Shown here one piece after another: positions 1 to 7,471 of a DNA stretch of 64,000 nt (within the stretch, counting starts at the first letter, position 1; every line of letters begins with the position of its first letter). The stretch is taken from the NCBI GenBank assembly GCA_947494035.1, contig CANLTN010000008.1, positions 1-64,000 of the forward strand, in the 5' to 3' direction. The notes beneath the pieces were generated by a model. It had not been told where the DNA came from. It saw only the letters and a list, made by a program, of their open reading frames with translations, and did no database searches. The position numbers were made by a program, and so were the translations under genes. The DNA comes from Pseudovibrio sp947494035 (GTDB lineage Bacteria > Pseudomonadota > Alphaproteobacteria > Rhizobiales > Stappiaceae).

Positions 1-100
1 CCTGAAAGAAAGTGAACCAGACAAATGTGCTCAAGCTGAGAACCTCTCGATTCAAATCAAACGCAATCCGCTTTAGCCTGACGTGCTCAGGTGCAAGATT

Positions 101-973
101 TTATCCTTCAGCTTCCAGCGCTGCCAGACTGGCTGGTGCAACACTGTCGTCTGGAACGAAGAAGTCGAGCTGCAGGTCTACCTTCGGGTTCACGCGGTAC
201 TTATCGAAGTCGTTCATGCCGTTTTCTGCAAGCAACGTGTCATCGATGAAGAAGTTGCCAGTAGTTTCCGCAGCGGGCTTGGTGAAGATCAGGTGCGCAG
301 CATCTGCCAGAATATCCGGAGTACGGCTGGCCTGAACCATCATGTCACCGCCGAGCAAGTTTTGAACCGCAGCAGTCGCGATTGTAGTGCGTGGCCACAG
401 GGCATTCACACCAATCTTTTTGGAGCGCAACTCGCCTGCCAGTCCCAGAACCACAAGGCTCATGCCGTATTTTGCGATGGAATACGGGGTATGGTTCTTG
501 AACCATTTTTCCTTCATATCCAGCGGCGGAGAGAGCATGAGGATATGCGGGTTCTCTGACTGCTTCAGATATGGAATTGCCAGCTTGGAGCACAGCAGTG
601 TGCCACGGGTGTTGATCTGGTGCATCAGATCAAAACGCTTCATGTCGATCTGTTGAACCGGTGTCAGGTTGATCGCGCTAGCGTTGTTGACGAGGATGTC
701 GATACCGCCGAACTTTTCGGCAGCAGCTTTCATAGCGTTATCAACGCTCTCTTCGCTGCGCACATCAACAACGATCGGGAGTGCCTGACCGCCAGCGTCC
801 TCGATTTCCTTGGCTGCTGTATAGATCGTGCCTTCCAGCTTTGGATGCGGTTCACCGGTTTTTGCTGCAATCACAACGTTGGCGCCGTCCTGAGCTGCGC
901 GCTTACCAATGGCAAGACCAATTCCGCGAGATGCGCCGGAAATGAACAGCGTTTTACCCTTCAGAGTTCCCAT
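101..973 (-). CDS. SDR family oxidoreductase, HSDL2-like
   Basis: A 290-residue short-chain dehydrogenase. The Rossmann cofactor motif SGASRGIG is at residues 12-19, the NNAS motif at 96-99 and the catalytic Tyr-x3-Lys (YSIAK) at 164-168. The long sequence and the segment after the first beta-alpha unit (about residues 38-60) resemble the hydroxysteroid dehydrogenase-like 2 group rather than classical 250-residue SDRs. It lies 55 bp downstream of the crotonase gene on the same strand, and beyond that an acyl-CoA dehydrogenase, so a role in oxidation of a fatty or branched acyl chain is inferred. The substrate cannot be read from the sequence. Confidence 0.85.
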   Translation of the reverse strand: MGTLKGKTLFISGASRGIGLAIGKRAAQDGANVVIAAKTGEPHPKLEGTIYTAAKEIEDAGGQALPIVVDVRSEESVDNAMKAAAEKFGGIDILVNNASAINLTPVQQIDMKRFDLMHQINTRGTLLCSKLAIPYLKQSENPHILMLSPPLDMKEKWFKNHTPYSIAKYGMSLVVLGLAGELRSKKIGVNALWPRTTIATAAVQNLLGGDMMVQASRTPDILADAAHLIFTKPAAETTGNFFIDDTLLAENGMNDFDKYRVNPKVDLQLDFFVPDDSVAPASLAALEAEG

Positions 974-1028
974 GTTTTCTCCAAATTCCTGAAATGTGAG
1001 GCGGTGTCTGCCACCGCTCTCGAAATAG

Positions 1029-1766
1029 TTATGCTTTGCTCATGAACTTCATGAAGGCTTCGCGCGCTTCATCGGATTTAAGGAGCTGACCAAAAAGGCC
1101 GATTTCCTCGTAGATGCGCTTATCAAGCGCTTCACGCTTGCCGCGCATCAGCTCTCTGGAAATACGCATTGCGTTTTGAGGCTTGGACGCAACCTTGTGT
1201 GCCACCTCAAGCGTACGCGCTTCCAGCTCTTCCGGAGAGACCACGTGATTTACGAAGCCTGCTTCCTTCGCCATCTGAGCGGTAAATGGCTCACCCAGTG
1301 CCAGCAGTTCAAAGGCTTTCTGGTAGCCCATGACCTCCGGGCCAATCATGGTAGAACCAGCTTCCGGAATGATACCAAGGTCGGTGAATGGCGTTTTGAA
1401 GAGCGCATTTTCCGTGGCAAACACCATCTCAAAATGGAAGAGCATGGTCACACCCACGCCGATTGCCGGGCCATCAACACCTGCAATTACCGGCTTGGTC
1501 GGCTGGTGCAGTGCGCCGAGGAATTTGCCGACGGCACCTGCTTCCAGACCATCCTTGGACATAGCTGCCTGCAGGAAGTCTGCAATGTCGTTGCCGGCGG
1601 TGAACACGCCTGGACGGCCCAGCACCACATTGCAGCGAATACTCTCGTCTTCTGTCTGGAGTGCTTCTGCCAAGCCCATGTACATGGCTTGTGTCAGCGC
1701 GTTCTTCTTTTCAACGCGGTCCATGCGAATGATCTGGACTGCCCCGTCCCGTTCAATGCTGATCAT
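1029..1766 (-). CDS. Enoyl-CoA hydratase/isomerase family protein, isomerase-type active site
   Basis: A crotonase-fold protein of 245 residues. The start at 1766 is preferred to an upstream ATG at 1811 because an AAGGGA-type ribosome binding site sits just before it and family members begin near here. The two glutamates of classical hydratases are absent: the aligned positions are Thr107 (GVGVT) and Phe127 (TPFTDLG). Instead Glu135 in the GIIPEAGS loop matches the catalytic glutamate of delta3-delta2-enoyl-CoA isomerases of the Eci1/PECI type. It is therefore more likely an isomerase than a hydratase, which is an inference from alignment by eye. It lies between an acyl-CoA dehydrogenase and an SDR on the same strand. 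Confidence 0.85.
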   Translation of the reverse strand: MISIERDGAVQIIRMDRVEKKNALTQAMYMGLAEALQTEDESIRCNVVLGRPGVFTAGNDIADFLQAAMSKDGLEAGAVGKFLGALHQPTKPVIAGVDGPAIGVGVTMLFHFEMVFATENALFKTPFTDLGIIPEAGSTMIGPEVMGYQKAFELLALGEPFTAQMAKEAGFVNHVVSPEELEARTLEVAHKVASKPQNAMRISRELMRGKREALDKRIYEEIGLFGQLLKSDEAREAFMKFMSKA

Positions 1767-1848
1767 GTGTCCCTTCCCAACTTGTTGGGCGAGGCCTTTG
1801 GGCCTCACCATTTTGTATATTTCTAATAGGGTTTACTTGCGCTTCAGA

Positions 1849-3627
1849 TCAGGCAAGTTCCGCTGCATCAAAGGCCAAAATTGTTTCAGCTGCGCGGGTA
1901 ACGTCGTCTTTCAATGGAGCGCTTTCACCCAAAACTGTTTCTGCAAAGCTACGTGCCATCAGGTAGCGCGGTTTCTTTAGCGGCTCAGGTGCACTCTTGG
2001 ATGCCAGTGCACCCTTTGCCAAGAGCCCTGCGCCCAGTGTGATGCCAGCCAGACGCAGATATGGGGTTGCGCCCGCAAGAGCTTCCGAGACTTTGCCGTC
2101 TGCCTGTGCAGCCAGCAACCATTCGGTCGCCGTTTCCAGATCTGCTACAGCAGCCTCCAGCTTGGTGCCAAGGTCGCCCAGTTCGCCAGTGTTGTCGGCG
2201 TTCACGTTGGCTGCGATCTGTTTGATCTCTTCGATCAGGCTGCGGACCTGATCACCACCGGACATGGGAAGCTTGCGCATCACGAGGTCGATGGACTGAA
2301 TGCCGTTGGTACCCTCATAGATTGGAGCGATGCGGGCGTCGCGCAGGTGCTGTGCGGCACCGGTTTCCTCGATGAAGCCCATTCCGCCGTGGACCTGAAT
2401 GCCAAGGGAGGCCACATCAACGCCAATGTCAGTGGAGAGTGCCTTTGCAATTGGTGTCAGCAAACCAGCACGCTCTGCCCAGAACTTCTTCTGGTCTGCG
2501 TCTGTTGCCATCTTTGCCATGTCCAGCGCGTGTGCACAGGCGTAGCAGATGGCGCGGGCGACCTGTGTCTGTGACTTCATGGAAAGAAGGGTACGCTTGA
2601 TGTCCGGATGAACTGCAATCGGGTCCATACCATCGGTCTTCGACCCGACGCCTCGGCCCTGCTTGCGGTCCAGAGCGTACGCCAGAGCTTCCTGGAACGC
2701 ACGTTCGGAGATGCCAAGGCCCTGAACCCCTACAGCGAGGCGTGCGTTGTTCATCATGGTGAACATGCAGGCGAGGCCCTTGTTTTCTTCACCGATCAAC
2801 CAACCAATGGCACCGCCGTTGTCTCCAAAGGACAGGGTACAGGTTGGAGAACCGTGAATTCCGAGCTTGTGCTCTACGCCTGCGACAGTCACATCATTCT
2901 TCTCGCCAAGGTTCCCATCGTCATCAACGAAGTACTTTGGAACGGCAAACAACGAGATGCCGCGGGTGCCAGCAGGTGCGTCCGGCAGGCGTGCCAAGAC
3001 AAGATGGACCAGATTGTCCGTCATGTCGTGATCACCATAAGTGATGAAGATCTTCTGGCCAGAGATTTTGTAGGATCCGTCGCCCACAGGTATTGCCTTG
3101 GCACGAAGCGCATTGAGGTCTGAACCTGCTTGCGGTTCGGTCAGGTTCATGGTGCCGGTCCACTCACCGCTAATGAGCTTTTCGAGGTACTTTGCTTTAA
3201 GCTCCGGTGCGCCATGTTTTTCGATAGCTTCGACAGCGCCAATGGTCAGTGTCGGGCACAGAGTGAAGGCCATGCTGCCGGCATTCCACATCTCGAAAAC
3301 CGCAGTGTGGAGCAAGTTTGGCAAGCCTTGGCCGCCAAATTCCGGATCACCGGTCAACGCGTTCCAGCCGCCTTCACGCCAACGGGTGTAGACTTCTTTC
3401 CAACCCGGAGAGGTTTTGACGCTTCCATCAATCAACTGCGCTGGATTTTCGTCTCCAACCCTGTTGAGAGGTGCGATCTCTTCCTCAGCGAACTTGGCAG
3501 CCTCCCCCAGAATAGCTTCAATCAAATCGTCCGAAAGCTCTTCCTGTCCCGGTTGCGCCTGCAACTGCTTCAGGCCAGCTACTTCTTTCAGCGTGAACAT
3601 GATTTCACTTAGTGGTGCACGATACAT
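1849..3627 (-). CDS. Acyl-CoA dehydrogenase, large (DmdC/FadE-like) type
   Basis: A 592-residue acyl-CoA dehydrogenase with N-terminal, beta-barrel and C-terminal helical domains plus the extra C-terminal extension found in the approximately 590-residue class. The flavin/substrate motif MNLTEPQAGSDL and the catalytic glutamate region IYEGTNGIQ are present. The start at 3627 follows a GGGAGG ribosome binding site; the ATG at 3654 lies upstream of that site and is unlikely. The family includes 3-methylmercaptopropionyl-CoA dehydrogenase (DmdC) and other FadE-like enzymes, and length alone does not settle the substrate. Electrons would pass to ETF and then to the ETF-QO encoded at 43679-45358. 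Confidence 0.88.
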   Translation of the reverse strand: MYRAPLSEIMFTLKEVAGLKQLQAQPGQEELSDDLIEAILGEAAKFAEEEIAPLNRVGDENPAQLIDGSVKTSPGWKEVYTRWREGGWNALTGDPEFGGQGLPNLLHTAVFEMWNAGSMAFTLCPTLTIGAVEAIEKHGAPELKAKYLEKLISGEWTGTMNLTEPQAGSDLNALRAKAIPVGDGSYKISGQKIFITYGDHDMTDNLVHLVLARLPDAPAGTRGISLFAVPKYFVDDDGNLGEKNDVTVAGVEHKLGIHGSPTCTLSFGDNGGAIGWLIGEENKGLACMFTMMNNARLAVGVQGLGISERAFQEALAYALDRKQGRGVGSKTDGMDPIAVHPDIKRTLLSMKSQTQVARAICYACAHALDMAKMATDADQKKFWAERAGLLTPIAKALSTDIGVDVASLGIQVHGGMGFIEETGAAQHLRDARIAPIYEGTNGIQSIDLVMRKLPMSGGDQVRSLIEEIKQIAANVNADNTGELGDLGTKLEAAVADLETATEWLLAAQADGKVSEALAGATPYLRLAGITLGAGLLAKGALASKSAPEPLKKPRYLMARSFAETVLGESAPLKDDVTRAAETILAFDAAELA

Positions 3628-3701
3628 TTTATCTTTCCTCCCCTCTGAAGCCATTTGCTGCCCAGATTGAGCCGACAGACCGCATCAGAGATGTATTTCC
3701 A

Positions 3702-3750
3702 CGTAGCCATTCTCCGAAAACTGGCGTGCAATTTTCAGGACTACGCTCTA
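3702..3750. repeat. Degenerate remnant of the intergenic palindromic repeat
   Basis: The stretch TTCTCCGAAAA ... TTTTC ... CTACGCTCTA matches the second half of the 104-bp repeat at 18346-18449 with several substitutions. It sits between two divergent genes. Confidence 0.5.
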
Positions 3751-3894
3751 GCGACTTGACGAATTGGGATTTGCCCATCAAAAGTCCGCTACAGAATTTT
3801 TCCTGTTTGGGACAGTACTGTGATTAACCTATACGTCAAGCATCTCTTAAAGGCAGATGGCCCCCTACATTCGTATAAGTAAGAAAGAAAAGGT

Positions 3895-4884
3895 ATGAAG
3901 ATCTGGCGCCTGAACCCATCTGACACTCAGTTGGAAGACACGCAAATTTTCAAGGATATTTGCGGTGCGCTGAGCGACGGGAAGCTCGTCGCGATCCCTA
4001 CCGAGACGGTGTATGGACTGGCTGCCGATGCGACCAATGGACAGGCCTGTGCTGGCATCTATGCGGCTAAGGGGCGACCAAGTTTCAACCCGCTCATCTC
4101 TCATATCGACAGTCTGAAAGCGGCACAAACGCACGCTTTTTTTGATGATCGCGCGCTCAAGCTGGCCGAGGCATTCTGGCCGGGACCGTTGACTCTTGTG
4201 TTGCCAAAGCGGCCAACCAGCCCTGTTTCCGACCTGACTGTGGCGGGACTTGAGACCATTGCGCTGCGAGTGCCTCGCTCTGCTGTTATGCGGGCACTGT
4301 GCAAGAGCATTGATCGCCCTCTGGCGGCCCCTTCAGCGAACCTTTCAGGGCGGATCAGCGGAACCACAGCGGAAGATGTTATCAACGATCTAAAAGATCA
4401 CTTGTCGTACATCATCGATTCCGGAGCGACCCCTGTGGGGCTTGAATCAACGATTGTGTCTCTTGTAGGTGAGCGCGCGACCTTGCTGCGTCCGGGCGGT
4501 GTTGCCCGTGAAGACATTGAAGCTGTGCTGGGCGAAAAGCTGGTGCGTGCCGGAACGGATGACAGTGCTCCAATAGCGCCGGGCATGATGACCTCCCATT
4601 ATGCGCCCAACTCCCACATTCGTCTGAATGCGGAACATGTAGATGAAGGCGAAGCGCTGATTACGTTCGGCACGGATCTGCCTGAAGGGGCAGAGAGGGC
4701 CGCTAAACTGGTTCCGCTGAGCGACACAAAAGACCTAACAGAGGCGGCGGCTCGTCTGTTTACGGCGCTGCGGCAGGCGGATTTGGGTGAGAACGGGCGC
4801 ATCGCCGTTATGCCAATCCCGCATTTTGGACTGGGGGAAGCCATAAATGACAGGCTTGCCCGTGCAGCTGCCCCGCGCAGTTAA
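3895..4884 (+). CDS. tsaC: L-threonylcarbamoyladenylate synthase (Sua5/YwlC type)
   Basis: A 329-residue protein with an N-terminal YrdC domain (about residues 15-205) and a C-terminal Sua5 domain. The YrdC motif around KGRPSFNPLISHI and the ESTIVSL strand are present. The enzyme makes threonylcarbamoyl-AMP from threonine, bicarbonate and ATP for the t6A37 modification of ANN-decoding tRNAs, in the cytoplasm. Two-domain length matches the Sua5 rather than the short TsaC form. It is transcribed divergently from the acyl-CoA dehydrogenase and stands alone, with a long non-coding stretch behind it. Confidence 0.93.
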   Translation: MKIWRLNPSDTQLEDTQIFKDICGALSDGKLVAIPTETVYGLAADATNGQACAGIYAAKGRPSFNPLISHIDSLKAAQTHAFFDDRALKLAEAFWPGPLTLVLPKRPTSPVSDLTVAGLETIALRVPRSAVMRALCKSIDRPLAAPSANLSGRISGTTAEDVINDLKDHLSYIIDSGATPVGLESTIVSLVGERATLLRPGGVAREDIEAVLGEKLVRAGTDDSAPIAPGMMTSHYAPNSHIRLNAEHVDEGEALITFGTDLPEGAERAAKLVPLSDTKDLTEAAARLFTALRQADLGENGRIAVMPIPHFGLGEAINDRLARAAAPRS

Positions 4885-5149
4885 CACACCCACTGAGCGC
4901 TGCAGCCTCGCAGCGCTCAAGCCTATTCTTTGTATTTTCCAAATCAGCTGCGCTGCAAGTCTTTGAGAGCACAGGATAACTCCCCCTGAATACTTTGGGT
5001 TTATTCTAGTAAATTTGGTAATTATGCAACACAGAAAGAATAGAGCTTAACCTTTTCTCTTTTCTCTCAGTATGAATTCAAGGAGTACGAGAATAATGGG
5101 CGTGCAAATTCCAAGAATTAGCTCAATATTACAGTTATGTAATTCTTAG
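4885..5149. other. Intergenic stretch upstream of candidate sRNA
   Basis: AT-rich non-coding sequence with no convincing open frame. It precedes the candidate small RNA; a weak -10-like TATGTA occurs at 5136-5141 but no good -35 box is seen. Confidence 0.5.
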
Positions 5150-5238
5150 AGATGCAGCGGACCTCCCCCACGAGCAACACGGATTGCTCGCACCTTTAGT
5201 CCGGGACTGTGTGTTATGCACGCACTCCCGGATTTTTC
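5150..5238 (+). ncRNA. Candidate trans-acting small RNA
   Basis: A compact structured block lies between tsaC and the deacetylase-like gene. A single-stranded region with an anti-Shine-Dalgarno-like CCTCCCCC (5162-5169) is followed by a perfect hairpin CGAGCAA-CACGGA-TTGCTCG (5171-5190), a short linker, then a strong GC-rich terminator hairpin (5198-5232) ending in five T. This plan (anti-SD region, hairpin, intrinsic terminator, about 90 nt) is that of rhizobial trans-acting sRNAs such as the alpha-r families. The 5' end is estimated, and I cannot assign a family without a covariance search. Confidence 0.6.
5198..5237 (+). terminator. Intrinsic terminator of the candidate sRNA
   Basis: TCCGGGA (5200-5206) pairs with TCCCGGA (5226-5232), extended inwards by TGTGTG/CACGCA with one mismatch, and is followed by TTTTT. 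The minus strand has no T run, so it acts on the plus strand. Confidence 0.75.
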
Positions 5239-5472
5239 TTGTCTCCTCGCAGGACACACCGCGTACTCCTAAGAGCTGGCAAAAGAAATTTGGCCTCACC
5301 TCATCCCAATTGCCGAGATAAACTAATAAGGTGTGCAATTGACAGAGCACCCAGCATTGTGGACTTGTATACATAATTCGCCCAGTTTTTCGCAGGATTG
5401 GATTTAGGTCGCCTCACAATCAACTCGGCTTTTCGTTGCGCACCTTGCTCCATGTTTCACGGGTTCAATATC

Positions 5473-6402
5473 TTGAGTACTTTACTTCTGCACCATCAGG
5501 CTTTTTTAAATCACCTCACCCCGCTTGGCCATCCGGAGCGGCCCGACCGCTTACGGGCCATTGATCGCCTGCTTGAGAACGAGCGCTTCCACATGCTGGA
5601 TCGCGATATTGCACCATTTGGGACCTTTCAGGATATTGCCCGGGTCCATACCTCCGACTACATCAACTCCATCCACAACATGAACCCAGAGGAAGGGCTC
5701 ATCGACTTTGCTCCTGACACCAGCCTTTCTCCGGGTAGCTGGGAAGCTGCCATGCGGGGCGTGGGCGGTGCGACGCGCTGTGTGGATGAGGTGATGAGCA
5801 AGCGGGCTTCCAACGCGTTTGCTGCCATCAGACCTCCGGGTCACCACGCCGAAACAGCGGTGACCTCCGGCTTTTGCCTGTTCAATAACGCCGCAATTGC
5901 AGCTCGGTATGCGCAGGAGGCTTATGGTCTGGAGCGAGTGGCGATCATGGATTTCGATGTTCACCACGGGAACGGGACACAAGAGATTTTCTGGAACGAC
6001 CCCTCTGTGATGTACACCTCAACCCATCAGATGCCACTGTTTCCGGGCACCGGTGCGGTGAATGAGACGGGTGAGCACAACAACATTGTCAATGCTCCGC
6101 TATCTGCTGGTGATGACGGAACCCAGTTCCGCGAGGCTATGGAGTATTCGATCCTTCCGCGTATCCGGGATTTCTCGCCGGATCTGATCATCATCTCTGC
6201 CGGTTTCGATGCGCATGAGCGTGATCCGCTTGGCGGATTGCGTCTCACAGAGCTGGATTTTGCATGGGCGACGCGCAAACTTGTCGAAATTGCAGATGAT
6301 CGCTGTGAAGGGCGTGTCGTATCCCTATTAGAAGGTGGGTATGATCTGGAGGGTCTTGCGCGATCTGCTGCAGCTCATGTAATGACATTGATGGATTACT
6401 AA
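5473..6402 (+). CDS. Histone deacetylase family protein (class II-like amidohydrolase)
   Basis: A zinc-dependent deacetylase-fold enzyme of about 309 residues. Hallmarks are RPPGHHAE (active-site histidine pair), DFDVHHGNGT (zinc ligands), and SAGFDAHERDPLGG. The TTG at 5473 gives the N terminus expected for the family (MSTLLLHH...); an ATG at 5452 in frame is the alternative, and neither has a strong ribosome binding site. Bacterial relatives act on acetylated polyamines or other small acetyl-amides, so histone is not the implied substrate. It is followed at once by xseB and then dxs, a conserved order in this bacterial group. Confidence 0.88.
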   Translation: MSTLLLHHQAFLNHLTPLGHPERPDRLRAIDRLLENERFHMLDRDIAPFGTFQDIARVHTSDYINSIHNMNPEEGLIDFAPDTSLSPGSWEAAMRGVGGATRCVDEVMSKRASNAFAAIRPPGHHAETAVTSGFCLFNNAAIAARYAQEAYGLERVAIMDFDVHHGNGTQEIFWNDPSVMYTSTHQMPLFPGTGAVNETGEHNNIVNAPLSAGDDGTQFREAMEYSILPRIRDFSPDLIIISAGFDAHERDPLGGLRLTELDFAWATRKLVEIADDRCEGRVVSLLEGGYDLEGLARSAAAHVMTLMDY

Positions 6403-6441
6403 TTGGGAGCGGAAAGCTCCCAACTGAGCGAGGACAGTTTG

Positions 6442-6690
6442 GTGACAGAAAAAGCAACCGGTTCCATTGAAAATCTTAGCTTTGAGCAAGCGTTGGCTGA
6501 ACTGGAAACCATCGTACGCAATCTGGAGCAAGGCAACGTGCCGCTGGAAAAGAGCATTGAGCTTTATGCCCGTGGTGAGGCCTTGCGCGAGAAGTGCGAT
6601 GGCCTGCTTAAAGCTGCTGAAGAAAAGGTGGAAAAAATCCAGATGAACAATGCAGGCATTGCAGTTGGTACAGAAGCGCTGGATGAGTAA
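6442..6690 (+). CDS. xseB: Exodeoxyribonuclease VII small subunit
   Basis: An 82-residue helical protein with the family core LSFEQALAELETIVRNLE and the LYARGEALREKC helix. XseB forms the long helical legs around the XseA catalytic subunit of the single-strand-specific exonuclease VII. The GTG at 6442 is chosen because GAGGA lies eight bases upstream; a TTG at 6403, immediately after the deacetylase stop codon, is in frame but less convincing. It is probably co-transcribed with the preceding gene, and a terminator follows. Confidence 0.92.
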   Translation: MTEKATGSIENLSFEQALAELETIVRNLEQGNVPLEKSIELYARGEALREKCDGLLKAAEEKVEKIQMNNAGIAVGTEALDE

Positions 6691-6776
6691 GGGAGCTCAT
6701 TTTTCCAGAACCAAAATTCTATTTGCAAACCCATAAATAGAATTTAACCTATTGTACACGCGTTCATTTTTTAACA

Positions 6777-6804
6777 AGCCCCGCCTCGTGTGGGGTTTTT
6801 GTTT
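6777..6804 (+). terminator. Intrinsic terminator after xseB
   Basis: CCCC (6779-6782) pairs with GGGG (6792-6795) with flanking weaker pairs, followed by TTTTTGTTT. Confidence 0.7.
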
Positions 6805-7093
6805 GACTTTGAAACATTGCGAATATCACGTTGCTTCGCTGATAAAAATTGCACGATAGCTCCCTGCTTAGCCAACTAAGAGAAATCGGATAGAGCCTGC
6901 TGCCAATTTTTCGTATCAATTATTACTTGGGAAAGCATTAAGTCTTAGTTTGAACAATACTTATCCTGAGATATTTCACAGAATATTATTTCACAGAGAA
7001 GAATACATTTTTCGGACAGGTTCGTATTGCTGGCAGAGAGACTAGTCTAAACCAGAAAGTATTCTTCATCTTTCGCTGGATATTGGTACAGAC
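6805..7093. other. Intergenic stretch, no gene seen
   Basis: AT-rich sequence between the xseB terminator and the terminator of the small minus-strand gene. I see no coding frame or strong repeat. Confidence 0.5.
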
Positions 7094-7125
7094 AAAAAAA
7101 AGGGGGCTACGAAAACCGTAGCCCC
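7094..7125 (-). terminator. Strong intrinsic terminator on the minus strand
   Basis: Read on the minus strand, GGGGCTACG pairs perfectly with CGTAGCCCC over nine bases (7103-7111 with 7117-7125) around a five-base loop, followed by eight T (A at 7094-7101). No T run follows on the plus strand, so it ends a minus-strand transcript. The stop codon of the small gene at 7107 lies inside the stem. Confidence 0.85.
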
Positions 7126-7256
7126 AAGTCGATCACTGTGCACGTGGCCCCATCGACCACATATTCGACATAGGACGTTTCGTCGCAGATTGCATCACCC
7201 CATGGGGTGATAAAGGGGCAATTAATAGGAGCAAATGGAAAAAAATAGGGGGGCAT
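7107..7256 (-). CDS. Small protein of 49 residues, unknown function
   Basis: A short open frame starting at ATG 7256 and ending in TAG 7107-7109. It has a hydrophobic, proline- and aromatic-rich start (MPPYFFPFAP), three cysteines, and a C-terminal half that reads like folded protein (CDETSYVEYVVDG, then TCTVIDLGLRFS). Codon third positions are mixed as in real genes. A strong terminator on the same strand overlaps the stop codon, which argues that this strand is transcribed. An in-frame stop lies six bases upstream of the ATG, and the only ribosome-binding-like sequence is AGGGG abutting the ATG, which is unusual. A 20-codon frame in another register also exists. I do not recognise a family. 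Confidence 0.5.
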   Translation of the reverse strand: MPPYFFPFAPINCPFITPWGDAICDETSYVEYVVDGATCTVIDLGLRFS

Positions 7257-7471
7257 CCCCTATTGACAGAGTGTTTCAGGAGAAACTCCTACAAAAGGAC
7301 CTAGTATAAACAATCAATAATTCACGGCAGGCAATTGCACAGTGAGCGGCCTTGCTATATTCGTGGTCAATTACACAAGACAGTCGCATCGACCATAATT
7401 TGGAACATTTGCCATGGTCGGATCGATCTGTGTTAAGCTGCCCAATAGTCAAAAGACTTAAGAAGACCCAG

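Noticed and set aside
1029..3627. DmdC-DmdD DMSP demethylation cluster
   Set aside because: The dehydrogenase length fits, but the crotonase lacks hydratase glutamates and no dmdA or dmdB is present.
5135..5374. A 79-codon minus-strand frame over the sRNA region
   Set aside because: It runs antisense to the hairpins and terminator, has no ribosome binding site and no protein-like pattern.
7107..7256. A 20-codon alternative frame (GTG/ATG start near 7196) in the same transcript
   Set aside because: The 49-codon frame has better codon and residue pattern; the short frame is very Met-rich and low in information.
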